From Lates calcarifer (lineage: Eukaryota; Chordata; Actinopteri; Centropomidae): DNA of 64,000 bases. The position numbers and the translations under genes are program-made. The first letter of the stretch is position 1. The number at the start of each line of letters is the position of its first letter. Below, in pieces: positions 39,685 through 50,305 of this stretch. A model generated the notes under the pieces. The model had not been told where the DNA came from. It did not search any database and saw nothing but the letters and a program-made list of their open reading frames with translations. The stretch is taken from the NCBI RefSeq assembly GCF_001640805.2, contig NC_066836.1, positions 4,490,892 through 4,554,891 of the forward strand, given 5' to 3'.

Positions 39685-39736
39685 CTCCTCTGAGAGTAAA
39701 GACCCTCTCTGCACAGCTTCAGACTTTGTTCTGTGA
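39685..39736 (-). other. acot1-like: 5' untranslated part of acot A exon 2
   Basis: A strong acceptor (TTTGCTTTGTTACAG) ends at 39737, so 52 untranslated bases precede the ATG at 39684. The same 52 bases and the same acceptor stand before copy D (53196-53247) but not before copies B or C. Confidence 0.7.
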
Positions 39737-40287
39737 CTGTAACAAAGCAAACAGGACAGTTACACTTAAGGATAAAAATTTCACCACTAATATATAAGTG
39801 TCCCTCTAATACACACATTTTAAATAGTTTTCATGGTAACAGAAATACTCTCCCTATGCTATTCTGTAAATAAGTAACTAGAACTAACTAAATTACTTGA
39901 TGTGAACTCATGAAAAACAACAGGTGAATCACTAGATTGATGTAGTGTATTACTGCCTTAGCACCTGTTGTTTGAATGTATCAGCTACATATTCAATCAA
40001 CAATTCATATCCAGATTTGGTGAAAAGACCAGAGAAGAAAGAGTAGGCACACACACACAGGTGTGTGTCAATCATAAACATGCTGCTCGTACTTGATCAG
40101 TGTCCTTCCTCTCAGATACAAAAGGACAAGACATATAAAGATTTGTCTGATTTCCCTTCAACAAGACAATAGATAACTGTGGAGCCACAAACCTGAAGAG
40201 ATTCAGAGAAAGAGCACTAGACAAATGAACACATGAGGAGAAGGACAGAGACTGAATCATCATCATTCTTCATCAAATGTGACTTAC

Positions 40288-40340
40288 CTGGAGTAAAAGT
40301 AGCTGCTGAATGAAAAACACAATGATTAACTGAGTTTATA
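40288..40340 (-). promoter_or_regulatory. acot1-like: Candidate proximal promoter and first exon of acot A
   Basis: On the minus strand a TATAAA box (40340-40335) is followed about 47 bases later by a consensus donor (CCAG|GTAAGT; exon end 40288). An RNA starting about 30 bases after the box would have a very short noncoding exon that could splice to the acceptor at 39737. A competing start is at 41187-41355. Confidence 0.35.
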
Positions 40341-40447
40341 AGAGCTCTCACTTTGTTTGACGTGTCCCAATGATGCAACAGTGTATCAAATATTTTATCT
40401 GAACTGTTGCTGCAGTACAAAATGTTCTGTTCATTGCTCAGAGGAAC

Positions 40448-40456
<9 letters not shown>

Positions 40457-40484
<28 letters not shown>
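40457..40484. repeat. (TG)n microsatellite
   Basis: About 14 TG units in the upstream region of acot A. Confidence 0.85.
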
Positions 40485-40485
<1 letters not shown>

Positions 40486-41186
40486 ACGTGTGACATGAAA
40501 CAGTTTATAGTTTGGCCTCTGGATCTTCACATATTTGCGTATGTACAAAAACAAGCATGTGTTTCCTCAAATGGAAAAAAGCAGCAAGTGTCCCTGAACG
40601 TCTCAGCTCACTGGGCTCTTGCCTTTGTTTATTTTGTCCTTAATACACATTTCACTACAAGTATAAGCACTAGACTATGCTAAAGCCACATATTCTAATA
40701 TCATCTTGAATGCTCTGTTAAAAGTATTCATACATACAGATGTTTGCAACTGTCTTTGATAAAAACATCAGAGCTGCAACATAATAGAGTGGAAAAAACT
40801 CGAAGAGAATTAATGCACATAAATTATTTCCAGGCAGAATTCATAGCAAATGAAAGAAAGATTATTAAGATTATTATTATATTCCCAGTGTCTACGTGTC
40901 GTGTGAATATGTGCAGGGCGTATGAGAACAAGTCATATGAGGACAATGTGTAAACAGGGTTGTACTTATTGTCTTTTTGCCTCAAATGCAGCTCTACTCT
41001 CAGTACATGAATATATTATTATAAGAGTAATTATTTCAGATCACATACAATCAATGGGTGATTGTACAAGGATCATATTTCCCGAGGTTAGCAAAGTTTA
41101 CTGTATAGTTTCACACTATTGGATGGATTTACTCTGGACAAAAAAATATCATGAAGTATTTTTCACGGTCAAAAAAATAGCTTACC

Positions 41187-41355
41187 TGTGAATCTTATCT
41201 CACTCGCAATAATATTAATAAACAAATATCACTACGAAAAATGAAAAACAAATACAGGAGCGTTAATTAATTTATTTATTTTTAACAGAGTAGTAAAGAC
41301 GTCCCGGAAGTCGATGAACAGGTCTACAGGAAGTTGTTTAGTTTCACAATAAAAG
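41187..41355 (-). promoter_or_regulatory. acot1-like: Candidate distal promoter and first exon of acot A
   Basis: On the minus strand CTTTTATTGTGAA (41355-41343) is followed by ACTTCCTG (41334-41327), an Ets-type site, then ACTTCCGG, and a donor (TTCACAG|GTAAGC) whose exon ends at 41186. The same two words in the same order stand about 1.4 kb upstream of gene B, at 46139-46069. This common layout is the reason for calling it a promoter. Confidence 0.35.
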
Positions 41356-41877
41356 CCTCTCTGTGGATGGGCGGTAGAAAGTATCTACCGTGTAGTAATC
41401 AGTATTTATATTGTGATAAAATGAACCAGGAAGAAGTCAGTGCTGCTCTGTGGGAGATGTCATGTGAGTCAAAACACTAAAGAAAAAGTAAACATGTAGT
41501 CTGGCCATTTTATGAATAGATTTTTCTCATATAGTGTTCAAAATGAAATAAAAATGATGGCAGACAGTGAACTGTTCCTTTTGAACACTTAGTGCAGTGC
41601 TGAGGACAGAAGTGATACTGTCAGTGTTACTGAAATACACTACGTGTAGAGGCTTATACCGCCATCTAGTGGTCAGAGGGACAACTGACCCACACTCAAA
41701 GCAGCAGACACAGAGTAAAGATATTTTTTAATAAAACATCTCACAACAAAACAGTGGAAATATTACCATTAATTTCACATCACTAACACACAGCAGCAAA
41801 AAAAAAAAAAAAACATCTCTATTTAAATACATTAGAGTTTGTTCTATTGTCCATTAGGTATTCAACAGTATCCAGTT

Positions 41878-42113
41878 TAGAGCTGCAATGATAAGTTGAT
41901 TCATTTACTGACAAAAAAGCATTATGTTTAAAAAAAAACATAATGCTGAAATATCTTTTGTTTTTGGACTCTTTGTCAGAGATAGCCAAGTTGTTTGAAA
42001 ATAGGACCTGAGATGCAAATTTTCTGACTTTATACAGAATACTAAATGATTAATTGAAAAAAAAGATACTACATAGACCTATTAAATGAAAATAATTGTT
42101 AGTTGCAGCTCTA
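41878..42113. mobile_element. hAT-type MITE with perfect 8-bp target duplication
   Basis: The ends are inverted (TAGAGCTGCAA at 41878; right end TTGCAGCTCTA to 42113). The flanks are the perfect 8-base duplication ATCCAGTT (41870-41877 and 42114-42121). Eight-base duplications and TAG-type ends are hAT hallmarks. At 236 bp it has no transposase. Decayed relatives lie at 48590-48825 and 58749-59010. Confidence 0.85.
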
Positions 42114-42794
42114 ATCCAGTTAAATAAACACACACATACACTTCCAGACACTAACAGAGATGAAGAAGAGGGATTGACTTTCTACCTGCAGTCAGTCAAA
42201 CAGCTGCAGTTTTTTTGTGAGAGTTAATCTGAAATGGAACAAATACAACACAAAGCTGCACTTGAGTCAAAACGTCAATCCACATCTATGTTTTCTGAGG
42301 GCAGAACTGGGTCTAATCCTCAAGAGGTCAGATAATTGCTTAATTCACTATGACATGTGAAGAAACTGAGAGCACTCACATTGCATTTTGAGACTACCGT
42401 CACACACAGCTTGTTCAGAGCCTTTATAGCCTCTCCACTAGAGAAGCTAAATTCTTTGAATGCTTTAAAGCAAGTGCTTTTGAACTAAAAAAGGTTATAA
42501 ATAATACTTTTAACAAAGCCAACACAAATGTGAATGACAGGACAATTTTGTTCAAGTGCACTGAAATTAGATATAAAATGATGAAAAGTAATTGCATTTA
42601 CTGCTGCAATCATCTCTGTGCTGCTTGTTCCTATTAGTGAACTAAAGATATGCTACCATTTTCTCTTTTAAATGTAATAACCCTGCGCCAGTTCAGCAAT
42701 TACATTGTTCATCAAAAAACATTAAGCTATCCTATATAATTATCCATGTCTGGATTCATCTGTTCCTGAGTCTTTTCTATTCTCTGATTTGAGT

Positions 42795-44536
42795 CTATAA
42801 CTTGGCTTTAGTCTGTGCAGCATCACAGCTCAGGTGAGTTCTGAAGAACTCCTGAATCTTCTTCCACATATGGACTTCAGCTGCTGCGTGGGACCTGGGC
42901 TCACCCCCCCACATGACTGGTCTACCCACAACCCCATGAAAGCTGGAGGGGCAGTAGGGTCCATAAGGTGGCTCTAAGTAATGTCCTGCTCCAGGGTAAC
43001 ACACACTCTCATAGTTTTTCTTCCCATGACGCTTCAGTCTCTCCACCATCTCCTCCATGTAACCCTTGCTGTCCCAGTTGAGGTCGTCCTCTGAAGCCAC
43101 AAACAGGAAACGTCCCTTGGCTTGTTCAATGGGAACCAGGCTGCCCCTGTACTCCTCTGCCAGAGGATTGTGCATACCATACCTTATATTACTGGCACCT
43201 GATTCAGTGGGAATGACCTTGCTAATGTCAAACGGTAATGGTGGGAGGATCTGGCTTTTCTTATAGTAGAGGGGTAAAAGTGTGTTAGCACTGCAGCCAT
43301 TGATCCACACCGTGGCCTCGACATCTGGCAGGTAAGAGGCTATTGAAAGTGCAAGATCTCCACTTTTAGAGAGGGATGTTACACCAACTCTTTTGCAGCC
43401 CACCTGTGGAAATAAAAACAAATGCAACTTTGCTGGGTTTTTTTTAAACTGCAGGAATTGGCTGAGCAGAGGGGCTCACTGGTCTAACTTACATAGCACC
43501 GCGGGACACAAACAAAGAAATCTACTGGCAATATTTTTTCTTACAGCGCTCACCTTGTCTTGTTTTTTTAACAACTCTATCGCTTCCTCAAAATAATCCA
43601 GATGAACTTCTTTGATGTTCCTGGGCATGTCGTCGTGGCCGTACAGAGCTAAAGTCAGAACCACAAATCCTCGGCTTGCCAGCAGGGCGGCTCTTTTCTC
43701 AGATAAACCTCCACCAAAGGTGTACAGATCCAACACAGCAGGGAACGGACCTTCTCCTGGACCAGAGGAAGGATGGGAACACAAATTACATGATTTCACT
43801 GTGCCACATTTTTGTCAATAAAAATAATAGCGAAAAATGCCTGTTATAATTTCCCACAGCCCAAGTACATATAATCAGATTGCTTGTTTTATTCAACCAG
43901 TGTCCTGCCCTCCTCCTCCCCCTCCTCCTCCTCCTCCTTTACCACATGGGGGTTTAGTGACATAGTTTTTCAACCAGTTTGCAATTTGCTTGAAAAACTA
44001 TCAAAAAATAATGTCATTGTTATCCTTTAACTTTACTAAGTGAGTGATTTAAAGCATGACAGAGACATAGACCAACCTGGGGGAGTAAACAGGACTCCAC
44101 GAAGGTTGCCCTCTTTGACAGGGCACCGGCTGACCCCCTCTCCAATCAGAACCCTCTCATTGATCGCCTCTGCCAGCATCCTGCCCTCCTCCCCCTCCCC
44201 CTCGTGCACAGAGAACTTCACCACATGGGGGTTTAGTGACTTAGTTTTTTGAAACCTTTTGTGTAAGGAGTCCGCCTTCAGCGACCACAGCAGACCCATG
44301 GGTTCAACCCCGACGTAGCTCCCTCTGAGTGAGGGGTCTCTGTCCAGGTCGATCTCCCCGCTCCCATCAGCCCTGTAGGTGGCCGAGGAGCTGAACGTCA
44401 CTCCCTTCTCGTCCATTGACCTGGCTCTCATGGTGACCACCTGCCTCGACCTCAGCCCGGCCACCTTCACCTGAACGGGCTCATCGAACAAACACCTGGC
44501 GCTCGGCAGCAGCCTCAGTCTGACCTGGGAGGACAT
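42795..44536 (-). CDS. acot1-like: Acyl-CoA thioesterase, array copy B (ACOT1/BAAT family)
   Basis: Second tandem copy of the fatty acyl-CoA hydrolase. Coding exons are 44536-44077, 43756-43554 and 43403-42795 (460+203+609 bases, GT-AG borders, in frame), giving 423 residues. The nucleophile serine lies in VTSLSKSGD, the acid in EDDLNW and the histidine in PGAGHYLEPPY. The GGGL loop is kept. The protein ends QTKAKL, a PTS1 signal, so it is probably peroxisomal. The N-terminal domain is two residues longer than in A because of a GEGE-type acidic insertion (HEGEGEEGRML). The start codon is the one conserved in all copies. Intron 1 between the coding exons contains a copied fragment of the upstream coding exon (43905-43970). 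Which mammalian ACOT it matches best cannot be judged from sequence alone. Confidence 0.93.
43892..43978 (-). repeat. Exon fragment copied into intron of acot B, with flanking direct repeat
   Basis: Bases 43905-43970 repeat part of the first coding exon of the same gene (about 44180-44250). They keep the words CTGCCCTCCTCC and ACCACATGGGGGTTTAGTGA but lack the part in between. The fragment is bracketed by the 10-base direct repeat TTCAACCAGT (43892-43901 and 43969-43978). It has no splice sites and should be noncoding. Confidence 0.7.
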
Positions 44537-44805
44537 CTCCTTTGAAAGGAAAGATCAGTTCATAACAAAATTAGGCACTGATCTGTACCCTGAGCATCAA
44601 ACTACCAACCAGTCCACAGCTCTGTACATATACTGAGAGGGACATGTGTATATAGTGTCTGTCCATGGTTTTATGTATCAGGACATAAAAAAATTCATCT
44701 GGTCTTAAAATGAGATAAATACAACCTCAGATGAACAACAACACATGATATATTTCACAAGGACATTATTTATTTTACATTAACTAGGCCAAAATGCAGA
44801 ACCAG

Positions 44806-45511
44806 TGTGTGAAAAATTAAGTACATCCTTACTGCTTCCATAGGAATCAAGAGGGTAAGTAGCAGCCAGGTGCTGCTGATCAAACGCCCTTGATTAACTG
44901 ATCATCAGCAAGTGTGACCACCTCTATAAAAGCAGACATTTTGGCATTTTGCTGGTCTGGAGTATTCAGGTGTGTGTTAACACTATGCCAATGTTACATG
45001 GTAAAGTTCATGACAGTACGATTAGAAAAAGACTCAACAAGTATGGCTTGTTTGGAAGGGTTGTCAAGGGTTGAGAAAGCCTCTTCTCTCTAAAAAGAAC
45101 ATGGCAGCACGACTTAGGTTTGTAAAGTTGCAGCTGAACAATCCTCAAGACGTCTGGAACAACATCCTTCGGACGGATGAGACCAAGGTGGAGATGTTTG
45201 GCCATAATAAGTCGACCATGAACCCCTATGTACACCAAAGTATTCTAGAGTGAGGCCAACTGTCCGACAGCTAAAGCTTGGCTGAGCTTGGGTCATTCTA
45301 CAGGACAATGATCCCAATGACCTTAAGAGAGCTGTGCATTTATGCCCACAAACAAAGATAAACAGAAGCAACGTTGTAAAGAGGAATGGGCCAAAATTCC
45401 TCAACAATGTGAGCGACTGATGAACTCATACAGAAAACGATTACGAAGTTATTGCTGCTAAAGGTGGTTCTACAAGCTACTGAATCATGGGATGCACTTA
45501 GTTTTTCCTCC
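44806..45511 (+). mobile_element. Tc1-like transposon, decayed
   Basis: The ends are inverted: GAAAAATTAAGTACATCC near 44811 and GGATGCACTTAGTTTTTCC near 45489. Inside, the plus strand encodes broken Tc1 transposase: STIRKRLNKYGLFGRVV-like sequence near 45013, LRKPLLSKKNMAARLRFVKL at about 45065-45130, and NNILRTDETKVEMFGHN at about 45160-45210. A RSVIAAKGGS-type C-terminal piece lies near 45445. Frameshifts and an internal deletion make it inactive. It abuts another repeat at 45513. Confidence 0.8.
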
Positions 45512-45512
45512 A

Positions 45513-45645
45513 ATGGTGGAAAGTAACAAACATTTGCTCAAGTCCTGTATTTAAGTGCAGTTTTGAGGTACTTGTACTTTACTTTCCAGTGTATGCTCCG
45601 TTATACTTCTACCTCACAAAACTTTAGTTATTTCCTCATTACTAC
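45513..45645 (+). mobile_element. AAGTACTTGTACTTTAC-type repeat fragment
   Basis: It starts GGTGGAAAGTAACAAACATT and contains GAGGTACTTGTACTTTACTT and TTATACTTCTACCTCAC, the diagnostic words of a frequent fish repeat also found near 5750-6640 and 56661-56760. It begins directly at the right end of the Tc1-like element. Confidence 0.65.
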
Positions 45646-45978
45646 CTCATCTGTAATCTCAGGATCCTTGGTGTTTACATTGCACCGCTCTGTGTCTGTT
45701 GCTTTTCACAATACAACTATTGTTGCTGTTGTTAGTATTCTATATTCCAACACTATCAAGGAAGAGCTAAAAGTTGGACTGAACGGATTCAAATCTACTG
45801 TTTGGCATTTGCGTCGATTAGTTGACAGCTTTGACGGCTCTAGTCAACACCTATAACTTTGTACTTTAGGTTTACTGATCGTCAGCGTGAACTGTTTCCC
45901 TTCTAGGCCATTGCTTACGTGCAGTATTATTTCCATAGCAGAAGCAGAAACGGACTGAAAAGCAAAAACGTCTCTTAC

Positions 45979-46139
45979 CCGCTCGATGTTCGTCCAAACA
46001 GTGGCGCACCTCTTCGTCTACACGGCTCGTTTACTTCAGCTCCGTGTAAAGTTAAAATGGTCCAGTGACAGGAAGTGCAGAGATACTGTACGGACTTCTG
46101 TGCACGTCCGAGACGAGGGTGGCTGCTTCACAATAAAAG
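45979..46139 (-). promoter_or_regulatory. acot1-like: Candidate promoter and first exon of acot B
   Basis: The minus strand shows CTTTTATTGTGAA (46139-46127) and ACTTCCTG (46076-46069), the same pair as upstream of gene A. The stretch is locally CpG-rich and ends at a possible donor (GAGCGG|GTAAGA; exon end 45979). It is about 1.4 kb from the first coding exon, matching the spacing in A. The start site is inferred only. Confidence 0.35.
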
Positions 46140-46429
46140 TCTCAACGTACCTGATCGGCACGTTTTCTTTTACAAAAATAATTTATTTCAAATGACAGTC
46201 CAGCTGACTGTGGAAATTTTAATTAAGTATGAAATGCTTCCTGACGTGTAGTATGTGTATATAGATACCAGATAAAAGTACCAGGTCATGGATGTAGGTT
46301 GAATTCCAGAGGCAGTAATGAGACTGTGTATGGACCTCTGGACTTCAGTGTAAAAGCACAGAACTAAAAAAAAAAAAAAAGTAAAAGAAAGAATGAACAA
46401 TGTTGTCATGATACATTGATCACTGATCC

Positions 46430-46744
46430 CAGCAGTTATCTTTGATTGTATTCTGTTCGATGCAATATAAAAACAACCAGGAACAAACTAAAATTAAAGG
46501 GAACCATTGGAGCAGGAGCAGCAGGACACATCACTGCCTGTTACTCAACCAAAAGCAACTGAGGTCCAACTTTACCTTAGGATGTTGTTTTAGGAAATCA
46601 ACTGCCTCTTCAAAATGGTCGAGATGACCTGGCTCTCATGGTGACCACCTGCCTCGACCTCAGAACGGCCACCTTGACCTGAACGGGCTCGTCGAACAAA
46701 CACCTGGCGCTCGGCAGCAGCCTCAGTCTGACCTGGGAGGACAT
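46430..46744 (-). pseudogene. Wrecked acot copy: exon 2 fragment fused to exon 1 fragment
   Basis: From the conserved ATG (46744) the first coding exon is read for about 40 codons. It then jumps at 46625-46627 into the middle of the second coding exon, which ends at a normal donor position (46576). Relative to copy C the missing block is 49009-50187, with TG shared at both break points. The join is out of frame and meets a TGA within a few codons. The last coding exon is also gone: sequence like the 3' flank of C (AGCAGTTATCTTTGATT, about 46433-46449) runs straight into intron sequence like C 48829 onward (ATTCTGTTCGATGCAATATA). No product is expected. Confidence 0.85.
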
Positions 46745-47486
46745 CTCCTCTGACACTAAAGATCAATTCTTTCAAAGTCAAGCTGAACCATAAACACAGG
46801 AGGTTGATACTGATTTCTCAAAGTCTAATTGGTTACTTAACTTTTTAATGGAAAATGGTTAATTTTCAGCATGACAAAAAGCAAACTTTTTAAGAGAGAC
46901 TTAGAAGTTGCACTGTAACTGTTCTGTCAGGTCACTGTGGCCCAGTGTTTTATTGAGACACTGATTTACTTTGCTTAACTGCTCTCAGCATCATCTTACT
47001 GTAAGTGGTTTGAGAGGGTTTTCAGACTGTCTATGAAAGACCAGAAAATAGTGCCAGTTACCTGTTGTATTGTGGCACTGGGCACATGGGTAATCCCCAT
47101 CTTTTAAAGGGGCTAAAAGAGTCTGTTTTCGATCTGCTATAATGTTTGCCTGCACAAGCTTGCTGCGTAACTTAGGGCTTCTTTAACAGACAAGGAGAGG
47201 ATCCCTGAATTACTGTGCTAATGCTGGGTCAGAGGTCAAAACAGGCCAATGTTTTAGAATAGTATTTTGTGAGGATATGGGCCTGAGGGGTGTATGTAGC
47301 ACACAAAAAAGCACTCCCAGCAAACAGAGAGGACACTTTTTTTTTCCCATTTTTTCAGTTTATTTTGAACTACAGTACATACATCCTGTCATTATTTTCC
47401 CTTTTAAATGATAAGCCTGCCAATACATGATATAATCAAACATCAGTCAAATATCAAATTGTTCCATTCAGTACAGAACATTAAAC
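46745..47486 (-). repeat. Segmental duplication, copy 1 (paired with 50306-51052)
   Basis: About 740 bases of noncoding sequence match 50306-51052 almost base for base. I see only a handful of differences, such as a 7-base indel (TAGTTAA near 50411). It includes the 3' untranslated region of copy C, with AATAAA on the minus strand at 47364-47359. Confidence 0.9.
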
Positions 47487-47796
47487 CATAAAACATGATT
47501 ATCTACAGTTAATTTAGCAGCATGCTGAATGCTGAGTTAAACAAACTCATAATTCCAATCCCTAATCTGTCATGGTACACCTGAGCCTGAAATCACTGAT
47601 CCCACACCATGAGGAGACACCACAAATGCCCATTTACACATGCACAGCGTAACACTGTGTTTTGATTGGTAAAAACCTTACAATACATGAGGTATGTAAC
47701 CAGCAATCTCAAATGCTGTCATTAATACAGCAGTTATCTTTGATTAAATGCAGCCATCATGCTCTAATGTTGTTACTTGTTCCTAAATCTTTCCTT

Positions 47797-50305
47797 TCAT
47801 CTTATTTGAGTCTGTAACTTGGCTTTAGTCTGTGCAGCATCACAGCTCAGGTGAGTTCTGAAGAACTCCTGGATCTTCTTCCACATATGGACTTCAGCTG
47901 CTACGTGGGACCTGGGCTCACCCCCCCACATGACTGGTCTACCCATAACCCCATGAAAGCTGGAGGGGTAGTAGGGCCCATAAGGTGGCTCTAGTTGATG
48001 TCCCGCTCTAGGGTAACTCACACTCTGAACATTTTTCTTCCCATGACGCTTCAATCTCTCCACCATCTCCTCCATGTAACCCTTGCTGTCCCAGTTGAGG
48101 TCGTCATCTCCAGCCACAAAGAGGAAACATCCCCTGGTTTGTTCAATGGGAACCAGGCTGCCCCTGTTCTCCTCTGCCAGAGGATTGCTCACGCCATACT
48201 TTATTATGCTGGCACCTGATTCAGTGAGAATTATTTTGCTGGAGTCAAACAGTAATGGTGAGAGGATCTGCCGGTTCTTATAGAAGAGAGGAACGGCTGC
48301 ATTGGCGCTGCAGCCGTTAATCCACACTGTGGCCTCAACACCTGACACAAAAGAAGCAAGTGAGAGCGCGATGTCTGCTCCCTTTGATCGAGATACTACA
48401 CCAACTCCTTTGCTGCCCACCTGAGAAGAGAAGAAAGAAATAGAGGTGAAATACTGACTAGACAGAAAATCAACGGCACATGTCAAATCCTCACTGGAGC
48501 TGCTGAAATCACACCAGTGAATAGTCTGACCACGGTCTACTGTCCTGTTAACTGTCCTGAAATAAACTAAGGACATTCATTTGCATATTTCAGGATGAGC
48601 CTCATTCTGATTAATCTGCCAATTATTTTCTTGATCCATTAACTGATCTTTTGACCTTCAAAATGTGACATAAGTGAAAAAATGAATGTAACTCTCCTAA
48701 AGCCCTGACTAATTCTCTAAAACCCAAAGATAGTCAGTCTAACACCAGATGAGACAATACATTATCAAAATAGATGCTGATTAATTTTCTGTTGATCATT
48801 GATTAATCCTTTTAGTTCTGTTGTGTTTTGCATTCTGTTCGATGCAATATACAAACAACCAGGAACAAACTAAAATTAAAGGGAACCATTGGAGCAGGAG
48901 CAGCAGGACACATCACTGCCTGTTACTCAACCAAAAGCACCTGAGGTCCAACTTTACCTTAGGATGTTGTTTTAGGAAATCAACTGCCTCTTCAAAATGG
49001 TCGAGATGTAACTCTTTAATGTTGGCGAGCTTATCATTGAACACAGCTACTGTCAGAACCATAAACCCTCTGTTGGCCAACAGAGAGGCTCTTTTCTCAC
49101 ACGGAAAGGAGCACAGATCCAACACAGCAGGAAACGGACCATCTCCTGGAACATGGGAAATATAAGTTCACATCATTAGTATAGTTTGAATAGTGCATCC
49201 TTATTTTTTTTCATACACAGCTACTGTTTACATTTTTGATTTAGCCAGCTCAACATAATTATAATTAATTCTAAATTAATGTTTCTTAGCCCCTGTGACA
49301 CTTAACAGATAAGTGGTATAGATAATGAATGAATTAATAAATGTTACTTAGTGACTTAATAATTTACCAAACAAAGATTAGCCAATATTGAGGTCAATGG
49401 CCATGAGGTTAAGCTGAATATAAGCTTTACTTTATAAACTTTTGGGAAAAATTAAACACACATCTAAAATCATTTCCTTCCTCCAACCTTTTTTCATGCT
49501 CACCATCGTAGTTTAGGTTGTTGGCATGCTAATATTTGCTAATTAGCCTTAGACACATTGTACATTTGTGGTTTATAAGAATATCGTTAGATTTGCAGAT
49601 GGTTAGTCATAAACCAAAGAACTGGACTTATAGTAATTTTAAGCCGATGATGGTGCTTGATAAAAAATTAAAGATTCACCAGAGTTATTTCAATTAGGGG
49701 GACTGGGATGTCTGAAAGTAATTTCATGGCAACTACTTTCAGGGAGTTTTTGGGGCAAATTTGGGATTTGTGATATTGGTCATTAATATAATTGACCTGA
49801 CCTCACTACTTCAACTATGATAAAGACAGAAAGCAGAGAGCCACTAACCTGGGGGAGTAAACAGGACTCCACGAAGGTTCCCCTCTTTGACAGGGCACCG
49901 ACTGACTCCATCCCCCATCAGAAACCTCTCATTGATCGCCTCTGCCAGCATCCTGCCCTCCTCCTCCTCCTCATGCACAGAGAACTTCACCACATGGGGG
50001 TTTAGTGAATTACTTTTTTGAAACATTTTGTGTAAGGAGTCCGCCTTCAGCGACCACAGCAGACCCATGGGTTCAACCCCGACGTAGCTCCCTCTGAGTG
50101 AGGGGTCTCTGTCCAGGTCGATCTCCCCGCTCCCATCAGCCCTGTAGGTGGCCGAGGAGCTGAACGTCACTCCCTTCTCATCCGTTGACCTGGCTCTCAT
50201 GGTGACCACCTGCCTCGACCTCAACCCGGCCACCTTCACCTGAACGGGCTCATCGAACAAACACCTGGCGCTCGGCAGCAGCCTCAGTCTGACCTGGGAG
50301 GACAT
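47797..50305 (-). CDS. acot1-like: Acyl-CoA thioesterase, array copy C, with stop-loss C-terminal extension
   Basis: Third tandem acyl-CoA hydrolase. Coding exons are 50305-49849, 49145-48958 and 48420-47797 (457+188+624 bases), in frame, giving 422 residues. The serine (VVSRSKGAD), acid (DDDLNW) and histidine (PRAGHQLEPPY) positions are kept. Two features are odd. The second exon is 15 bases shorter than in A and B, mainly because the GGGL loop after DLC is missing. The stop codon used by the other copies is changed from TAG to CAG (47814-47812), adding QTQIR after AKL, so the peroxisomal tripeptide is no longer terminal. A cytosolic enzyme is therefore likely, if it is made. The introns carry repeat fragments. 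No separate promoter is clear: copy D ends only 870 bases upstream of the ATG. Confidence 0.9.
48590..48825. mobile_element. Decayed hAT-MITE relative in acot C intron
   Basis: The words GATTAATCTGCCAATTATTT, TTGATCCATTAACTGATC and ATTGATTAATCC match the interior of the hAT-type MITE family seen intact at 41878-42113. The ends are eroded. Confidence 0.5.
49480..49760 (+). repeat. Teleost interspersed repeat in acot C intron
   Basis: It carries the words GGCATGCTAATATTTGCTAA, GTCATAAACCAAAGAACTGG and GATGATGGTGCTTGATAAA, typical of a common fish repeat. The stretch at 13800-13960 may be a relative. Confidence 0.5.

Noticed and set aside
39685..39750. N-terminal extension of copies A and D upstream of MSSQ
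   Set aside because: The frame is open but has no ATG, and a strong splice acceptor lies inside it. The conserved ATG at MSSQ gives the family's normal length.
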